Numbered from the stretch's first letter, positions 1-8,798 are shown. The stretch: DNA of 64,000 nucleotides from Pseudomonadota bacterium (GCA_003242685.1 QGVD01000009.1:4884-68883); one strand, 5' to 3'. Made by a program: numbers and translations. Notes: a model not told the origin generated them from the sequence alone.

Positions 1-1
1 G

Positions 2-295
2 CGCACGCGCGAGCCGGGCAGGGGACTCACGCTCATCGACGTGCGCAGCGCGCAGGAGTTCGCCGCCGGTCATCTGCCCGGCGCGATCAACATCCCGCTC
101 GATCAGATCGGCACGCGTGCCGGCGAGCTGCCGGCCGACGGCGACATCGTCTTCTACTGTCAATCCGGTACCCGCTCGCGTCTTGCCATCGAGGTTCTGC
201 GAGCGATGGGTATCGATCGTCCTCTCCTTCACTTCGGCGGCGGCATGAGCGCGTGGCAGGCCGCCGGCCAGCCGACGGAACCCGCCCGCGAATAG
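2..295 (+). CDS. Rhodanese-like domain protein (5' end outside window)
   Basis: The reading frame is open from base 2 and ends at TAG 293-295, so the start lies upstream of the window. The visible part reads LTLIDVRSAQEFAAGHLPGA, the classic rhodanese CH2A-type motif, followed by the active-site loop YCQSGTRS with the persulfide-forming Cys. The tail WQAAGQPTEP is typical of the C-terminal end of single-domain rhodaneses. The family transfers sulfane sulfur, or carries a Cys persulfide in sulfur trafficking or detoxification. No partner is visible because the upstream side is cut. A GTG at 41 could be read as a start, but it lies inside the conserved LIDVR motif, so it is internal. Confidence 0.9.
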   Translation, partial: RTREPGRGLTLIDVRSAQEFAAGHLPGAINIPLDQIGTRAGELPADGDIVFYCQSGTRSRLAIEVLRAMGIDRPLLHFGGGMSAWQAAGQPTEPARE

Positions 296-422
296 CGGCG
301 CACCCCACCGCACAGCTTCAGCGCCAGCTCGCCGTGCCCGACGGTCGAGCTCGCGGAACTTTTGACCTGCGCTTCCGTTGACACGCTACGAGTCGGCCGG
401 GACAGGCATGAAGGAGACGGCG

Positions 423-749
423 ATGGCTGAAAACACCAATCTCGGCGCCTCCAACGGTGAGCAGAAGACGACCCAGACCTCCCACGCGCACGTGCAGCAG
501 GCCAAGGAGCACCTGAAAGACGTGGGACAGGCGGCGACCGAAGCCGTGCGCAGCCGGGCGGACCAGGCTCAGGCGTGGGTGCGCGACCGCTCGGGTCATG
601 CGCGGCAATGGGCGCGCTCACAGTGGGGCGGAATACAGCGGCGTGTCGAGACCGATCCGGCGCGGGCGACGATGTGGGCGCTCGGCATCGGCTTCGTGGC
701 GGGAATGCTGCTCACCGGCATGCTGCGCAGCGGGCATCGCAGAGACTGA
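423..749 (+). CDS. DUF883/ElaB-YqjD-like membrane-anchored stress protein
   Basis: A 108-residue protein with a hydrophilic, helical N-terminal two thirds rich in A, Q, E, K and R, ending in one hydrophobic segment (MWALGIGFVAGMLLTGML) and a short basic tail. This is the architecture of the ElaB/YqjD/DUF883 family: stress- or stationary-phase proteins anchored by the C-terminus, some of which bind ribosomes. I chose ATG 423 because AAGGAG (411-416) sits 6 nt upstream; an in-frame ATG at 408 lies ahead of that site. It is followed by dps, so a general stress or stationary-phase role fits. The family call rests on architecture, not on a catalytic motif. Confidence 0.75.
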   Translation: MAENTNLGASNGEQKTTQTSHAHVQQAKEHLKDVGQAATEAVRSRADQAQAWVRDRSGHARQWARSQWGGIQRRVETDPARATMWALGIGFVAGMLLTGMLRSGHRRD

Positions 750-813
750 AGAAGGATTTGGACATCGGTCGGCACACGGCGGCCGATCGGCAGCGAACCA
801 GAACGAGGTATCC

Positions 814-1413
814 ATGGCGCAGACGACCACGCAGACGAGTACTCAGGGCAAGACGTCCGGCAAGACGGGGATGGCCCCGGTGCGGACGGGCATCGAGTCG
901 ACCGATCGCCAGCGGCTCGCTCAGGCGGTCTCCAAGGCGATGGCCGAGACCTACGTGCTCTACACGAAGACTCAGGCGATCCACTGGAACGTCGTCGGTC
1001 CGATGTTCTACAGCATCCACAAGCTCACGGAAGAGCAGTACGAAGACCTCGCGGATGCGATCGACGATCTCGCGGAGCGCATCCGCGCGCTCGGCGCTCC
1101 GGCTCCGGGGGCGTTTGCGGAGTTCCTGAAGCTCTCCGACATCAAGGAAGCGCCGCACGAGAAACAGACGGCGGAGCAGGCCGTGATGATGCTCTGTGCC
1201 GATCACGAAACGGCGGCGCGCACGTTCCGCGAAGCGACTCAGCTCGCGGACGAGATGGACGACGTCGTCACCGCCGATCTGCTCACGGAGCGCATGGCCA
1301 AGCACGAGAAGGCCGCGTGGATGCTCCGTGCGCTCGTTCAGGAATCCGCGATCCAGACGACCGGCATCGCGGCATCATCGGACGGCGAAGCGGCGGGCAA
1401 GCAGCGTCAGTAG
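814..1413 (+). CDS. dps: Dps-type ferritin-like DNA-protection protein
   Basis: 199 residues. The central region shows the Dps ferroxidase signature: H57 in AIHWNVVGPMFYSIHK, H69, E73, and D84/E88 in ADAIDDLAERIRALG. Dps dodecamers oxidise Fe(II) with peroxide, store iron and protect DNA in stress. The first 30 residues are T/Q/K-rich and disordered-looking (QTTTQTSTQGKTSGKTG), consistent with the basic tails that give some Dps proteins DNA binding. Start ATG 814 is preceded by a GAGG site; a longer frame exists upstream but overlaps the previous gene and lacks family features. Iron and peroxide protection fits its position next to a heme operon, though co-regulation is not shown. Confidence 0.93.
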   Translation: MAQTTTQTSTQGKTSGKTGMAPVRTGIESTDRQRLAQAVSKAMAETYVLYTKTQAIHWNVVGPMFYSIHKLTEEQYEDLADAIDDLAERIRALGAPAPGAFAEFLKLSDIKEAPHEKQTAEQAVMMLCADHETAARTFREATQLADEMDDVVTADLLTERMAKHEKAAWMLRALVQESAIQTTGIAASSDGEAAGKQRQ

Positions 1414-1525
1414 TCCGCAGAGCGGAACGGCAAAGGCCGATTGATCGCGCTCGGAATCGGGGCCTGCCGGCGGCGCACGCTGCCGGCGGGTCCCGGTTCT
1501 CTTCGTCGTTGCGCGGCAGGGTGCT

Positions 1526-1885
1526 TCAATCGCGATCCGCGCGGCGCACGCGGATGCGGTTGTCGACGTCCTGCACGCCCGCGCAATCGCTCGCCAGATC
1601 CTCGATCGTATGTTTCATCCAGCGCTCGGGAACCGTGCCCTCGAGCGTGACGATGCCGTCCTGCACGCGAAGCGAGACGTCTTCGCAGTCGACGTGATCC
1701 GCGCGCCGCAGGCGATCCACGATGTCCTCTTCGATGCGCGCGTCGCTCCGGCGGTAGCCCTTCGGGCCCTGCCTTCGCGGCGCGGACGTCGACGGACCGG
1801 GCCTGAAGCGTACCCGTCCTTCGTCGAGGCGCTCATCGGGAGCGGAATGCGGGTGCTGGCCGGGCCATTCCTGTTGAGCTGGCAC
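1526..1885 (-). CDS. BON-domain protein
   Basis: 119 residues from a GTG start at 1885, chosen because GAGGAG lies just upstream on the minus strand; the frame stays open further but runs into the promoter of the divergent hydrolase. The C-terminal ~75 residues form one BON domain: SDARIEEDIVDRLRRADHV, then VSLRVQDGIVTLEGTVPERW and a final VQDVDNRIRV. BON domains occur in periplasmic osmotic-stress proteins (OsmY) and in secretins, and are thought to bind lipid surfaces. The first 45 residues are polar, P/R-rich, with no signal peptide visible from this start, so location is uncertain. It is convergent with dps, in a stress-flavoured cluster. Confidence 0.75.
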   Translation of the reverse strand: MPAQQEWPGQHPHSAPDERLDEGRVRFRPGPSTSAPRRQGPKGYRRSDARIEEDIVDRLRRADHVDCEDVSLRVQDGIVTLEGTVPERWMKHTIEDLASDCAGVQDVDNRIRVRRADRD

Positions 1886-2049
1886 TCGATTCTCTCCTCG
1901 CGCGTCCGTTGCCTGTCGAGTCCGAGCAAGTTTCGTGCGGCTGCGGCATGCGTCCTGCAATTGCGCATGCGCCGCATACCGCGCGTCACCGCGTGGCACG
2001 GTCGTTGCGACGTTGCCGTTTCCCGCTGCGGTGGAAGGAGGACGGAACG

Positions 2050-2769
2050 ATGAGTGCACGCGTCACGGAAGTGCCGGCCGAGATCGGAATGGGTCCGGTC
2101 ACGCTGCGCGGAGATCTCGCCGTCCCGGAGCGCTGCGAGGGGCTGGTAATTTTTGCTCACGGCAGCGGCAGCAGCCGCACGAGTCCGCGCAATCGCGCGG
2201 TGGCTGAAGTGTTCCGCGGCGCGCACCTCGGCACGCTGCTCTTCGATCTGCTCACGGAGGAAGAAGAAGCGCGCGATGCCCTCACGCGCGAGCTGCGCTT
2301 CGACATCGCGCTGCTCGCGCGCCGCCTCGTCGGCGCGACGCAATGGGCGCGCACCCACGAGCTCGTGCGCGGACTGCCCATCGGTTACTTCGGTGCGAGC
2401 ACGGGAGGCGGCGCGGCGCTCGTGGCTGCGGCGGAGCTGCCCGATCACATCGCAGCCGTGGTTTCGCGCGGCGGGCGGCCCGATCTCGCCGGTGAATCAC
2501 TCGCGCGAGTACGCGCACCGACGCTGCTGCTCGTCGGCGGGCTCGACGAGCCCGTCATTCACGTCAATCGCTACGCCTACGAGCGGCTCGCATGCGCGAA
2601 GCAGCTCACGATCATTCCGGGCGCTTCGCATCTCTTCGAGGAGCCCGGCACGCTCGATCACGTCGCTCGCCTCGCAACCGACTGGTTCGTTCAGCACTTC
2701 ACGGATCTGCCGCGTGCCCGCCGCTCGAGCGCTTTCGTGACGTACCAGGCGCCTTCCGGCGCGCCCTGA
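2050..2769 (+). CDS. Alpha/beta hydrolase, dienelactone-hydrolase-like
   Basis: 239 residues; ATG 2050 has a good GGAGG site. The fold markers are in order: an oxyanion strand LVIFAHGSGSSRTSPRN, the nucleophile elbow YFGASTGGGAA (Ser in G-x-S-x-G), the acid in LLLVGGLDEPVI and the His in IIPGASHLFEEPG. So the Ser-Asp-His triad is complete. Relatives of this size are usually annotated as dienelactone hydrolase family, often next to phosphoribosyltransferases and stress genes. The substrate is unknown; an esterase or lipase-like activity on small molecules is likely. The C-terminal 20 residues after the His region look disordered. Confidence 0.85.
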   Translation: MSARVTEVPAEIGMGPVTLRGDLAVPERCEGLVIFAHGSGSSRTSPRNRAVAEVFRGAHLGTLLFDLLTEEEEARDALTRELRFDIALLARRLVGATQWARTHELVRGLPIGYFGASTGGGAALVAAAELPDHIAAVVSRGGRPDLAGESLARVRAPTLLLVGGLDEPVIHVNRYAYERLACAKQLTIIPGASHLFEEPGTLDHVARLATDWFVQHFTDLPRARRSSAFVTYQAPSGAP

Positions 2770-2812
2770 TCCACGCAGCCTTGCCTGAATCGCCGATGGA
2801 GGAGGATTACCG

Positions 2813-3241
2813 ATGAGTGCACTGATGGTTGCGCTGTACCGTGATCACGCGACCGCCGAACGCGTGCGGACGGAGCTCGTGATGGACGGCTTCCCCACGG
2901 ATCGGGTCGAGGTCACGGCGCGCGAGGAGCCAGGCGTGGCCGCGGTCGGTCCGGCCGACAAGGCGATCGACCAGCTCAAGGACTATTTCCGCACGCTCTT
3001 CGACCGGCCCGAGGAGCAGCGTTATGTGGAATTCCTCGCCGAGAGCGTGTGCGGCGGCGCAGCCGCGGTCACGGTGCACCCGCGCGGAGACATCGAGACC
3101 GAGCGCGCCAGAGAGATCCTGGAGCGGGCCGGGCCCCTGGAGCTCGAGGACAAGGATCTCGACAAGCAGTCCTTAGAGCAGGCCGCTTCGCCCAAGGCCA
3201 GGCCCACGATCCAGTCGGTGCTCTTCGGCCGCGAGGGCTGA
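2813..3241 (+). CDS. Conserved-looking protein of unknown function
   Basis: 142 residues, ATG 2813 with a strong GGAGGAGG site. The first 40 residues (ALMVALYRDHATAERVRTEL, then a D-x-V-E-V strand) resemble the alternating alpha/beta start of small stress proteins of the YflT-like kind, with a beta-alpha-beta feel: MVALYRDH, then AVTVHPRG near residue 85. There is no signal peptide, no transmembrane segment and no catalytic motif. The last 30 residues are charged and probably flexible. It sits directly after the hydrolase on the same strand (43 nt gap) and may be co-transcribed with it. I do not recognise a function. Confidence 0.65.
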   Translation: MSALMVALYRDHATAERVRTELVMDGFPTDRVEVTAREEPGVAAVGPADKAIDQLKDYFRTLFDRPEEQRYVEFLAESVCGGAAAVTVHPRGDIETERAREILERAGPLELEDKDLDKQSLEQAASPKARPTIQSVLFGREG

Positions 3242-3260
3242 GCCCACGCATCCAGCGTTT

Positions 3261-3334
3261 CCCGGCCCCGGGCGCCTCGGCCGGGAAGGACACCCGTCAC
3301 GGCCCCGAGGACGCGGGTCGGGGGTTGCCGTGAC
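3261..3334 (+). promoter_or_regulatory. Two inverted repeats upstream of the heme operon
   Basis: Two stem-loops lie in the 137 nt between the unknown gene and hemA. The first is CCCGGCC (3261-3267) with GGCCGGG (3279-3285). The second is GTCACGGC (3296-3303) with GCCGTGAC (3327-3334), with an inner CCGA/TCGG pairing. Neither is followed by a T tract, so neither is a classical terminator. The second ends 44 nt before the hemA start and could be a leader RNA structure or a protein-binding palindrome. Function is inference. Confidence 0.4.
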
Positions 3335-3378
3335 CGTTCGATGACACATTCCGGCCGCGGTCGTGCTCTGCTTGCACC

Positions 3379-4665
3379 ATGCACCAGATCGGGATCGTCG
3401 GTCTGTCCTACCGCCATGCCTCGACGGACGAGGTAGCGCGGTTCTCCATCCCCAAGGCGGACGTCCCCGCGCGGCTTCCGGAGCTGCGCGAGGCGCTCGG
3501 CGTCTCCGAGCTCATCTACCTCGGAACCTGCAACCGCGTGGAGGTCATCTTCGCGACCCGCGACGACGTTCCCGCGGGCGACTGCCGGGCGCAGGTCTTC
3601 CGGCTGCTGCGCGGCCGTGAGCCCGCGCCGGGCGAGGCGGTGGCGACGCTGCGGGCGTGGACTGGCGAAGCTGCCGTCGAACACCTGCTGCTCGTGACCT
3701 GCGGGCTCGATTCCGCGCAGGCCGGCGAGCGCGAGATCCTGGCGCAGGTGCGCGGAGCCTGGGACGACGCGCGCGCGGCAGGTGTGAGCGGTCCAGTGCT
3801 CGATCGCATCGTTGCCGACGCACTTTCCACCGCGCGCCACGTCCAGCGCCTCGGCGATGCCGAGCCTGCGCCGTCGCTTGCCGATCTCGGTGTGGAACGC
3901 GTGCTCGAGCGGCTGCGTGCTTCGCCCGGCACCGTTGCGCTCGTCGGCGTGTCGCCGATGACGCGCCGCTGCGGCGAGCGGCTGCGTGCGCAGGACGTGC
4001 CGCTTCTCGTCGTGAACCGCAGCCGCGAGACGGGCGAGGAGCTCGCCGCGACGCTCGGCGCACAGGCGATGCCGCTCGATGAGTTCCGCGCGAATCCGCC
4101 TCCGCTCGCTGCGCTCATCGCGGCCGCGGGCGGCAGCGAGCCCCTGCTCGCAGAAGACGTGCTGCGCCGCCTCGTGAGTGGCGGCGCGAGGCCCTTCATC
4201 GTCGATTTCGGCCTGCCGCCGAACATCGATCCCGACGCCGCGCGCCACGTCGGGCTCGACCGCATCGGCATGGAGGAGCTCGTGCGCATCGCGCAGGAAC
4301 AGCGTCTGCGGCACCTCATGCGGCTTGCGCCCGTCCGTGCGGCCATCGACGACCGGCTCGCGCGGCTGCGTTCCGACCTCGCCGCCCGCGCGCTCGGACC
4401 GCGCCTGCACGGGCTGCGCAGCACCTTCGAGCAGATCGCGGCGAGCGAGCTCGACCGGCTCCTGTCCGGCGAGCTGCAGGGGCTCGACGAACGGCAGCGC
4501 GAGATCCTTAAGCGCTGGGCCTGTACCATGGCGCGGCGGCTCGCGCACCTGCCGTTGAGCGGCATCCGTGCCGCGGCCGAGTACGCGAGCCCCGAGGCGC
4601 TCGACGCCTTCTTCCGCGAAGCGCGGCTCGGCCGCGGATCCCATACAGCTCAGACTTCCGAATAG
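3379..4665 (+). CDS. hemA: Glutamyl-tRNA reductase, divergent form
   Basis: 428 residues, close to the normal GluTR length. It would reduce glutamyl-tRNA(Glu) to glutamate-1-semialdehyde, the first committed step of C5 heme synthesis. The catalytic Cys is C51 in LGTCNRVE, and GLDSAQAGEREILAQVR matches the GLDS..GE.QIL.QV motif. The C-terminal helical dimerisation region is present (about 300-410). The NADPH-binding loop, normally G-x-G-E-M, reads LVGVSPMTRRCGERL here, and the flanking motif is also unusual. It leads the heme operon and hemL starts 19 nt downstream, which supports the call strongly. ATG 3379 has no obvious Shine-Dalgarno site. Alternative: a paralogue with altered cofactor use. 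Confidence 0.88.
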   Translation: MHQIGIVGLSYRHASTDEVARFSIPKADVPARLPELREALGVSELIYLGTCNRVEVIFATRDDVPAGDCRAQVFRLLRGREPAPGEAVATLRAWTGEAAVEHLLLVTCGLDSAQAGEREILAQVRGAWDDARAAGVSGPVLDRIVADALSTARHVQRLGDAEPAPSLADLGVERVLERLRASPGTVALVGVSPMTRRCGERLRAQDVPLLVVNRSRETGEELAATLGAQAMPLDEFRANPPPLAALIAAAGGSEPLLAEDVLRRLVSGGARPFIVDFGLPPNIDPDAARHVGLDRIGMEELVRIAQEQRLRHLMRLAPVRAAIDDRLARLRSDLAARALGPRLHGLRSTFEQIAASELDRLLSGELQGLDERQREILKRWACTMARRLAHLPLSGIRAAAEYASPEALDAFFREARLGRGSHTAQTSE

Positions 4666-4684
4666 AACGTGAGAGAACTGCGAG

Positions 4685-5989
4685 ATGTCCGGCGCTGAAC
4701 GATCCGAAGAGCTCTACCAGCGCGCCTGCCGGGTGATCCCGGGCGGCGTCAACTCCCCGGTGCGGGCGTTCCGCACCGTGGGCGGCACGCCGCGCTTCAT
4801 CGAGAAGGCGGCGGGGCAGTACCTCTTCGATGTCGACGGCCGCAAATACCTCGATTTCATGTGCTCCTGGGGCGCGCTCATCCTGGGACACGCGCATCCC
4901 GAGGTCGTCGCCGCAATCAGTCGTGCCGCCGCTAACGGCACGAGCTACGGTGCGCCGACGCCGGATGAGGTGCGCCTCGCGGAAGCGATCACCCGCTCCT
5001 ATCCGGGGCTCGAGCAGGTGCGCTTCGTGTCCTCGGGCACCGAGGCCGTGATGAGCGCGATCCGCGTCGCGCGCGCGGCGACGCGGCGCGATCTCATCGT
5101 GAAGTTCTCCGGCTGCTATCACGGCCATGCGGATCATCTGCTCGTCGCCGCGGGGTCGGGTCTCGCGACGTTCCAGCGGCCGTCTTCGGCGGGCGTGCCG
5201 CAGGCCTTCGTCGACTGCACGCGGATTCTGCCGCTCGACGACGAGGCTGCCGTGCGCGAGCTCTTCGCGCGCGAGGGTGCGCGCATCGCCGCGGTGATCA
5301 TCGAGCCGGTGCCGGCGAACCACGGACTGCTCCTGCAGCGTCTCGAGTTTCTCGGGCTCCTGCGCGATATCACCCGCGAGCACGGCGCACTGCTGATCCT
5401 CGACGAGGTGATCTCCGGATTCAGGATCGCGCAGGGCGGTGCGGCCGAGACCTGCGGCATCGTTCCGGATCTCGCCACGTTCGGGAAAGTGATCGGGGGC
5501 GGCATGCCGGTCGGCGCCTTCGGCGGTGCGCGCGCGCTCATGAGCCATCTCGCGCCGGACGGCGACACGTATCAGGCCGGCACGCTCTCGGGTAATCCCG
5601 TCGCGATGGCCGCGGGTGTCACGACGCTCGAGCTGCTCGTGCGCGACTCCGCGTGGGCGAAGCTCGAGGCGCTCGGTCAGGCGCTCGAGCGTGAGCTCGC
5701 GCCCGTGATCGAGTCCTCACCGTTCCCGCTGCGCCTCGTGCGCATCGGATCGATGTTCTGGCCGTGCCTCATCGAGTCCGGTCCGCCGCGCGTCGCGGCA
5801 ACGCTGAGCGAGAAGGCGACAAAGCGTTTCGCCGCGCTGTTCCACGCCATGCTGGAGCGCGGCGTGTATCTGCCGCCGTCGCCGTACGAGGTGTGCTTCC
5901 TCTCGCTCGCGCACACCGAGGAGGATCTGCGCACGCTCGCAAAGGCGCTGCGCGAGTCGCTCGCGGTCGCGGCACGCGAGGTGCCGTGA
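4685..5989 (+). CDS. hemL: Glutamate-1-semialdehyde 2,1-aminomutase
   Basis: 434 residues, full length for HemL. It converts glutamate-1-semialdehyde to 5-aminolevulinate using PLP. The PLP-binding Lys is K268 in ATFGKVIGGGMPVGAFGG. Other family signatures are PGGVNSPVRAF near the N-terminus, SSGTEAVMSAIR (phosphate binding), the gating-loop region GSGLATF, and LILDEVISGFR. It starts 19 nt after hemA and is followed after 9 nt by a histidine kinase gene. HemA and HemL channel the unstable semialdehyde, so adjacency makes functional sense. No anomalies. Confidence 0.97.
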   Translation: MSGAERSEELYQRACRVIPGGVNSPVRAFRTVGGTPRFIEKAAGQYLFDVDGRKYLDFMCSWGALILGHAHPEVVAAISRAAANGTSYGAPTPDEVRLAEAITRSYPGLEQVRFVSSGTEAVMSAIRVARAATRRDLIVKFSGCYHGHADHLLVAAGSGLATFQRPSSAGVPQAFVDCTRILPLDDEAAVRELFAREGARIAAVIIEPVPANHGLLLQRLEFLGLLRDITREHGALLILDEVISGFRIAQGGAAETCGIVPDLATFGKVIGGGMPVGAFGGARALMSHLAPDGDTYQAGTLSGNPVAMAAGVTTLELLVRDSAWAKLEALGQALERELAPVIESSPFPLRLVRIGSMFWPCLIESGPPRVAATLSEKATKRFAALFHAMLERGVYLPPSPYEVCFLSLAHTEEDLRTLAKALRESLAVAAREVP

Positions 5990-5998
5990 GGGGAGGAC

Positions 5999-7123
5999 AT
6001 GCCGGTCTCGGGCGCAACGAGGTCGAAGGCGGCGCGGATCTTCGAGCTCACCGCGCTGCTGCTCGTCGTCGTGTCCGTCGTGCAGGTGGGCTGGTGGCTC
6101 TACGACCAGCGCTCCGAAGCGACCCGGACGGTGCAGCACGTGGAGGCGCTGCACGCGCAGCAGGTGCAGGCCGCGCAGGCGCTGCTCGCCTCGGGTGTGC
6201 CCGAGGCGAGCGTTCGAGAGCTGCTGCCCGACGTGGTGATCGAAGCGGGCCAGGCGCGGATCTCGCCCGATGCGCTGGCAACGCTCGAGGAGCATCAGCG
6301 CCGCCGCATCAACCAGTACATGTGGGAGAGCGGGTTCTTCCTGCTGGTGCTCTGCGTGTGCATCGCGGTCATCTGGCGCGCACTGCGCACCGAGGCGCGC
6401 GTGCGCGCAGAGCAGGAGAGCTTCCTCGCGCTCGTGTCGCATCAGTTCAAGACGCCGCTCGCAAGCCTGCAGCTCTCGCTCGAGACCATGGCGATGCGCG
6501 AGCTGCCCGCCGAGCACTCGAAGCGCCTCACGGAGCGTATGCTCGCGGACATCGCGCGCATGGAGCAGCTCGTGTCGCAGATCCTCGAGAGCGCGCGGCT
6601 GGAGCGCGGCCGCGTCGAGCTGCGGCGCGAGCCGGTCGAGCTCGCATCCGCGGTCGCGCGCGTGGTCGGGCAGCTGGAGGAGCGGGCGCGCGCCGCGCGC
6701 ATCAGCATCGGCACGGAAGTGCCGCGCGATCTCTACATACTCGCGGATCCCGTTTCGGTCGACGTCGTCGTGCGTAATCTGGTCGAGAATGCACTGGCCG
6801 CGGTGGCGCCCGTCGGAGGCGGAACGATCACGCTGCGCGCACGTGCCGCGAACGGAGAAGTCGAGCTCGCGGTGCGTGATACCGGCGTGGGCTTCCGTCC
6901 CGCGGATCGTGCACGGCTGTTCGAGAAGTTCACGCGCCTGCATCCGGGCGGCGGCAGCGGCAGCCTCGGCACCGGCCTCGGGCTCTTCATCGTGCAGCGA
7001 CTCATGCAGCTCTCCGGTGGCCGTGTGAGCGCGCACAGCGAAGGCGTCGGCAAGGGCGCGGAGTTCGTGCTCGTGTGGCCGCGCGCCGCGACCGAACCCG
7101 ACGTACGGACGGAGCCCGCATGA
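5999..7123 (+). CDS. Membrane sensor histidine kinase inside the heme operon
   Basis: 374 residues with GGGAGG just ahead of ATG 5999. Two transmembrane helices (about 15-35 and 112-129) enclose a ~75-residue periplasmic sensor rich in helical A/E/Q (residues 36-110). The HisKA box is SFLALVSHQFKTPLASL with H148. The ATP-binding domain has the N box NLVENALAAV, G1 DTGVGFRP and G2 GTGLGLFIV. There is no HAMP or PAS domain, so the periplasmic loop or the membrane is the likely input. The gene sits between hemL and hemC and overlaps its regulator by ATGA. The ligand is unknown; heme, a porphyrin precursor or redox state would fit the context but is inference. Confidence 0.93.
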   Translation: MPVSGATRSKAARIFELTALLLVVVSVVQVGWWLYDQRSEATRTVQHVEALHAQQVQAAQALLASGVPEASVRELLPDVVIEAGQARISPDALATLEEHQRRRINQYMWESGFFLLVLCVCIAVIWRALRTEARVRAEQESFLALVSHQFKTPLASLQLSLETMAMRELPAEHSKRLTERMLADIARMEQLVSQILESARLERGRVELRREPVELASAVARVVGQLEERARAARISIGTEVPRDLYILADPVSVDVVVRNLVENALAAVAPVGGGTITLRARAANGEVELAVRDTGVGFRPADRARLFEKFTRLHPGGGSGSLGTGLGLFIVQRLMQLSGGRVSAHSEGVGKGAEFVLVWPRAATEPDVRTEPA

Positions 7124-7848
7124 GCCGAGTCGCATCCGATTTCCGCGTGCTCCTGGTCGAGGACGATCCGCATCTCGGTGCGGGCCTCGCGGAGAATCTG
7201 CGCGCCGAAGGCTACACGGTAGAACACCTGACCGACGGCCTGCGCGCGCTCGAGTGGCTGCAGCGTGAGAGCTGCGACCTCATCGTGCTCGACGTGATGC
7301 TGCCCGGCATGGACGGCTTCACGCTGTGCCGCACGCTGCGCGAGCGCGGCGTCGTCACGCCCGTTCTGTTCCTCACCGCACGCGGCGATCCGGCCGACAG
7401 AGTGCGCGGCCTCGAGGCGGGCGGTGACGACTATCTCGCCAAGCCCTTCCACCTGCAGGAGTTCCTGCTGCGCGTGCGCGCGATCCTGCGGCGCTGGGAG
7501 TGGTATCGCAACGCATCGGCGACGCCGGCGACCGCCGTGCTGCGCTTCGGCGGCAACGAGGTGGACTTCCGCGCGTTCCGCGGCCGCTCGTGGAACGGCG
7601 AGGTGCACGAGCTCACCGAGAAGGAAGCGATGATCCTCAAGGTGCTCTCCGAGCGGCCCGGCGAGATCGTCTCGCGCGAGGATCTGCTCGAGCGCGTGTG
7701 GGGCTACGACGTCTATCCGTCGACCCGCACGGTGGACAACTTCGTGCTGCGCCTCCGCAAGCGCTTCGAGCGCGATCCCGCGAATCCCCAGCACTTCCTC
7801 ACCGTATGGGGCGTCGGCTACCGCTTCCTGCTGGAGCCCGAGTCATGA
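7120..7848 (+). CDS. OmpR/PhoB-family response regulator
   Basis: 242 residues. The receiver domain has acidic residues in LLVEDDPH, phospho-acceptor D58 in LIVLDVMLPGMDG, the switch Thr in LFLTARGD and Lys in YLAKPF. The C-terminal winged helix is of the OmpR type: ELTEKEAMILKVLSERPGEI, then RTVDNFVLRLRKRFE and the final VWGVGYRFL. ATG 7120 overlaps the kinase stop (ATGA), and its own stop overlaps the hemC start (ATGA at 7845), so kinase, regulator and hemC are translationally coupled. It is likely phosphorylated by the preceding kinase. Autoregulation of the heme operon is a reasonable guess, but no binding site has been shown. Confidence 0.95.
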   Translation: MSRVASDFRVLLVEDDPHLGAGLAENLRAEGYTVEHLTDGLRALEWLQRESCDLIVLDVMLPGMDGFTLCRTLRERGVVTPVLFLTARGDPADRVRGLEAGGDDYLAKPFHLQEFLLRVRAILRRWEWYRNASATPATAVLRFGGNEVDFRAFRGRSWNGEVHELTEKEAMILKVLSERPGEIVSREDLLERVWGYDVYPSTRTVDNFVLRLRKRFERDPANPQHFLTVWGVGYRFLLEPES

Positions 7849-8798
7849 CGCGCACGCTTCGGATCGGCACGCGCAGCTCGCAGCTCGCCCTGTGGCAGGC
7901 GAACCGGGTGACGTCGCTGATCGCCGCGCTGCCCGGCGCGCCTGCGACGCAGCTCGTGCACATCCGCACCGAAGGCGACGTGCGCACGGACGTGCCGCTC
8001 TGGGCCGTGGACGGGCGCGCGTTCTTCACGAAGGAAATCGACCGCGCGCTGCTCGCCGGCGAGATCGATGTGGCGGTCCACAGTTTGAAGGACCTCACCA
8101 CTCAGATGGAGCGGGGCATCGTCCTCGCCGCCGTGCTCACGCGCGAGGATCCGCGCGATGCGCTGCTGTGCCGTGAGGTGCGCGGGCTCGCGGATCTGCC
8201 GCCCGGCGCGAAAGTCGGCACGAGCAGCCTGAGGCGGCGCGCCTTCCTGCGCCGTGCGCGACCCGACATCGAGCTCATCGAGCTGCGCGGCAACGTGCCG
8301 ACACGCATCGAGAAGCTCGATCGAGGCGACTACGACGCCATCGTGCTCGCGACGGCAGGGCTCAAGCGCCTCGGACTCGACGGCCGCATCACTGCGCACC
8401 TGCCTGCGGAGGACTTTCCGCCCGCGGTGTCGCAGGGTGCCATCGGGGTGTGCTGCCGCGCCGACGACCAGGAAACGATGCAGTGGCTCGCGCCGCTCGA
8501 CGATCGCGCGACGCGCATCGCGACCACGGCCGAGCGTGCATTGCTCCGGCGCATCGAAGGCGGGTGTCAGGTCCCGCTCGGCGCGCTCGCCCGCGTGGAA
8601 GTCGATCGGCTCCGCATGCATGCGGCCGTCTGCACGCTGGATGGCACGACGATGCTGAGGACGGAAGGAGAGATGCCGGCGAGCGTCGACGACGCTTCGC
8701 GTCTCGGCGAGCGGCTCGCGGAGGATCTTCTCGCGCAGGGCGCGGACCGCATCATCGCGCAGCAGCGCCCCGGCAGACCGCAGGTGGCGGCACCATGA
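7845..8798 (+). CDS. hemC: Porphobilinogen deaminase (hydroxymethylbilane synthase)
   Basis: 317 residues. It polymerises four porphobilinogens into hydroxymethylbilane. The dipyrromethane cofactor attaches to C241 in IEGGCQVPLGALA. Catalytic and substrate-binding motifs are present: RIGTRSSQLALWQA at the N-terminus, AVHSLKDL (D83), GTSSLRRRAFL and LRGNVPTRIEKL. The start ATG overlaps the regulator stop by 4 nt. Length and domain order are normal. The next gene, hemD, again begins with an ATGA overlap. Confidence 0.97.
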   Translation: MTRTLRIGTRSSQLALWQANRVTSLIAALPGAPATQLVHIRTEGDVRTDVPLWAVDGRAFFTKEIDRALLAGEIDVAVHSLKDLTTQMERGIVLAAVLTREDPRDALLCREVRGLADLPPGAKVGTSSLRRRAFLRRARPDIELIELRGNVPTRIEKLDRGDYDAIVLATAGLKRLGLDGRITAHLPAEDFPPAVSQGAIGVCCRADDQETMQWLAPLDDRATRIATTAERALLRRIEGGCQVPLGALARVEVDRLRMHAAVCTLDGTTMLRTEGEMPASVDDASRLGERLAEDLLAQGADRIIAQQRPGRPQVAAP

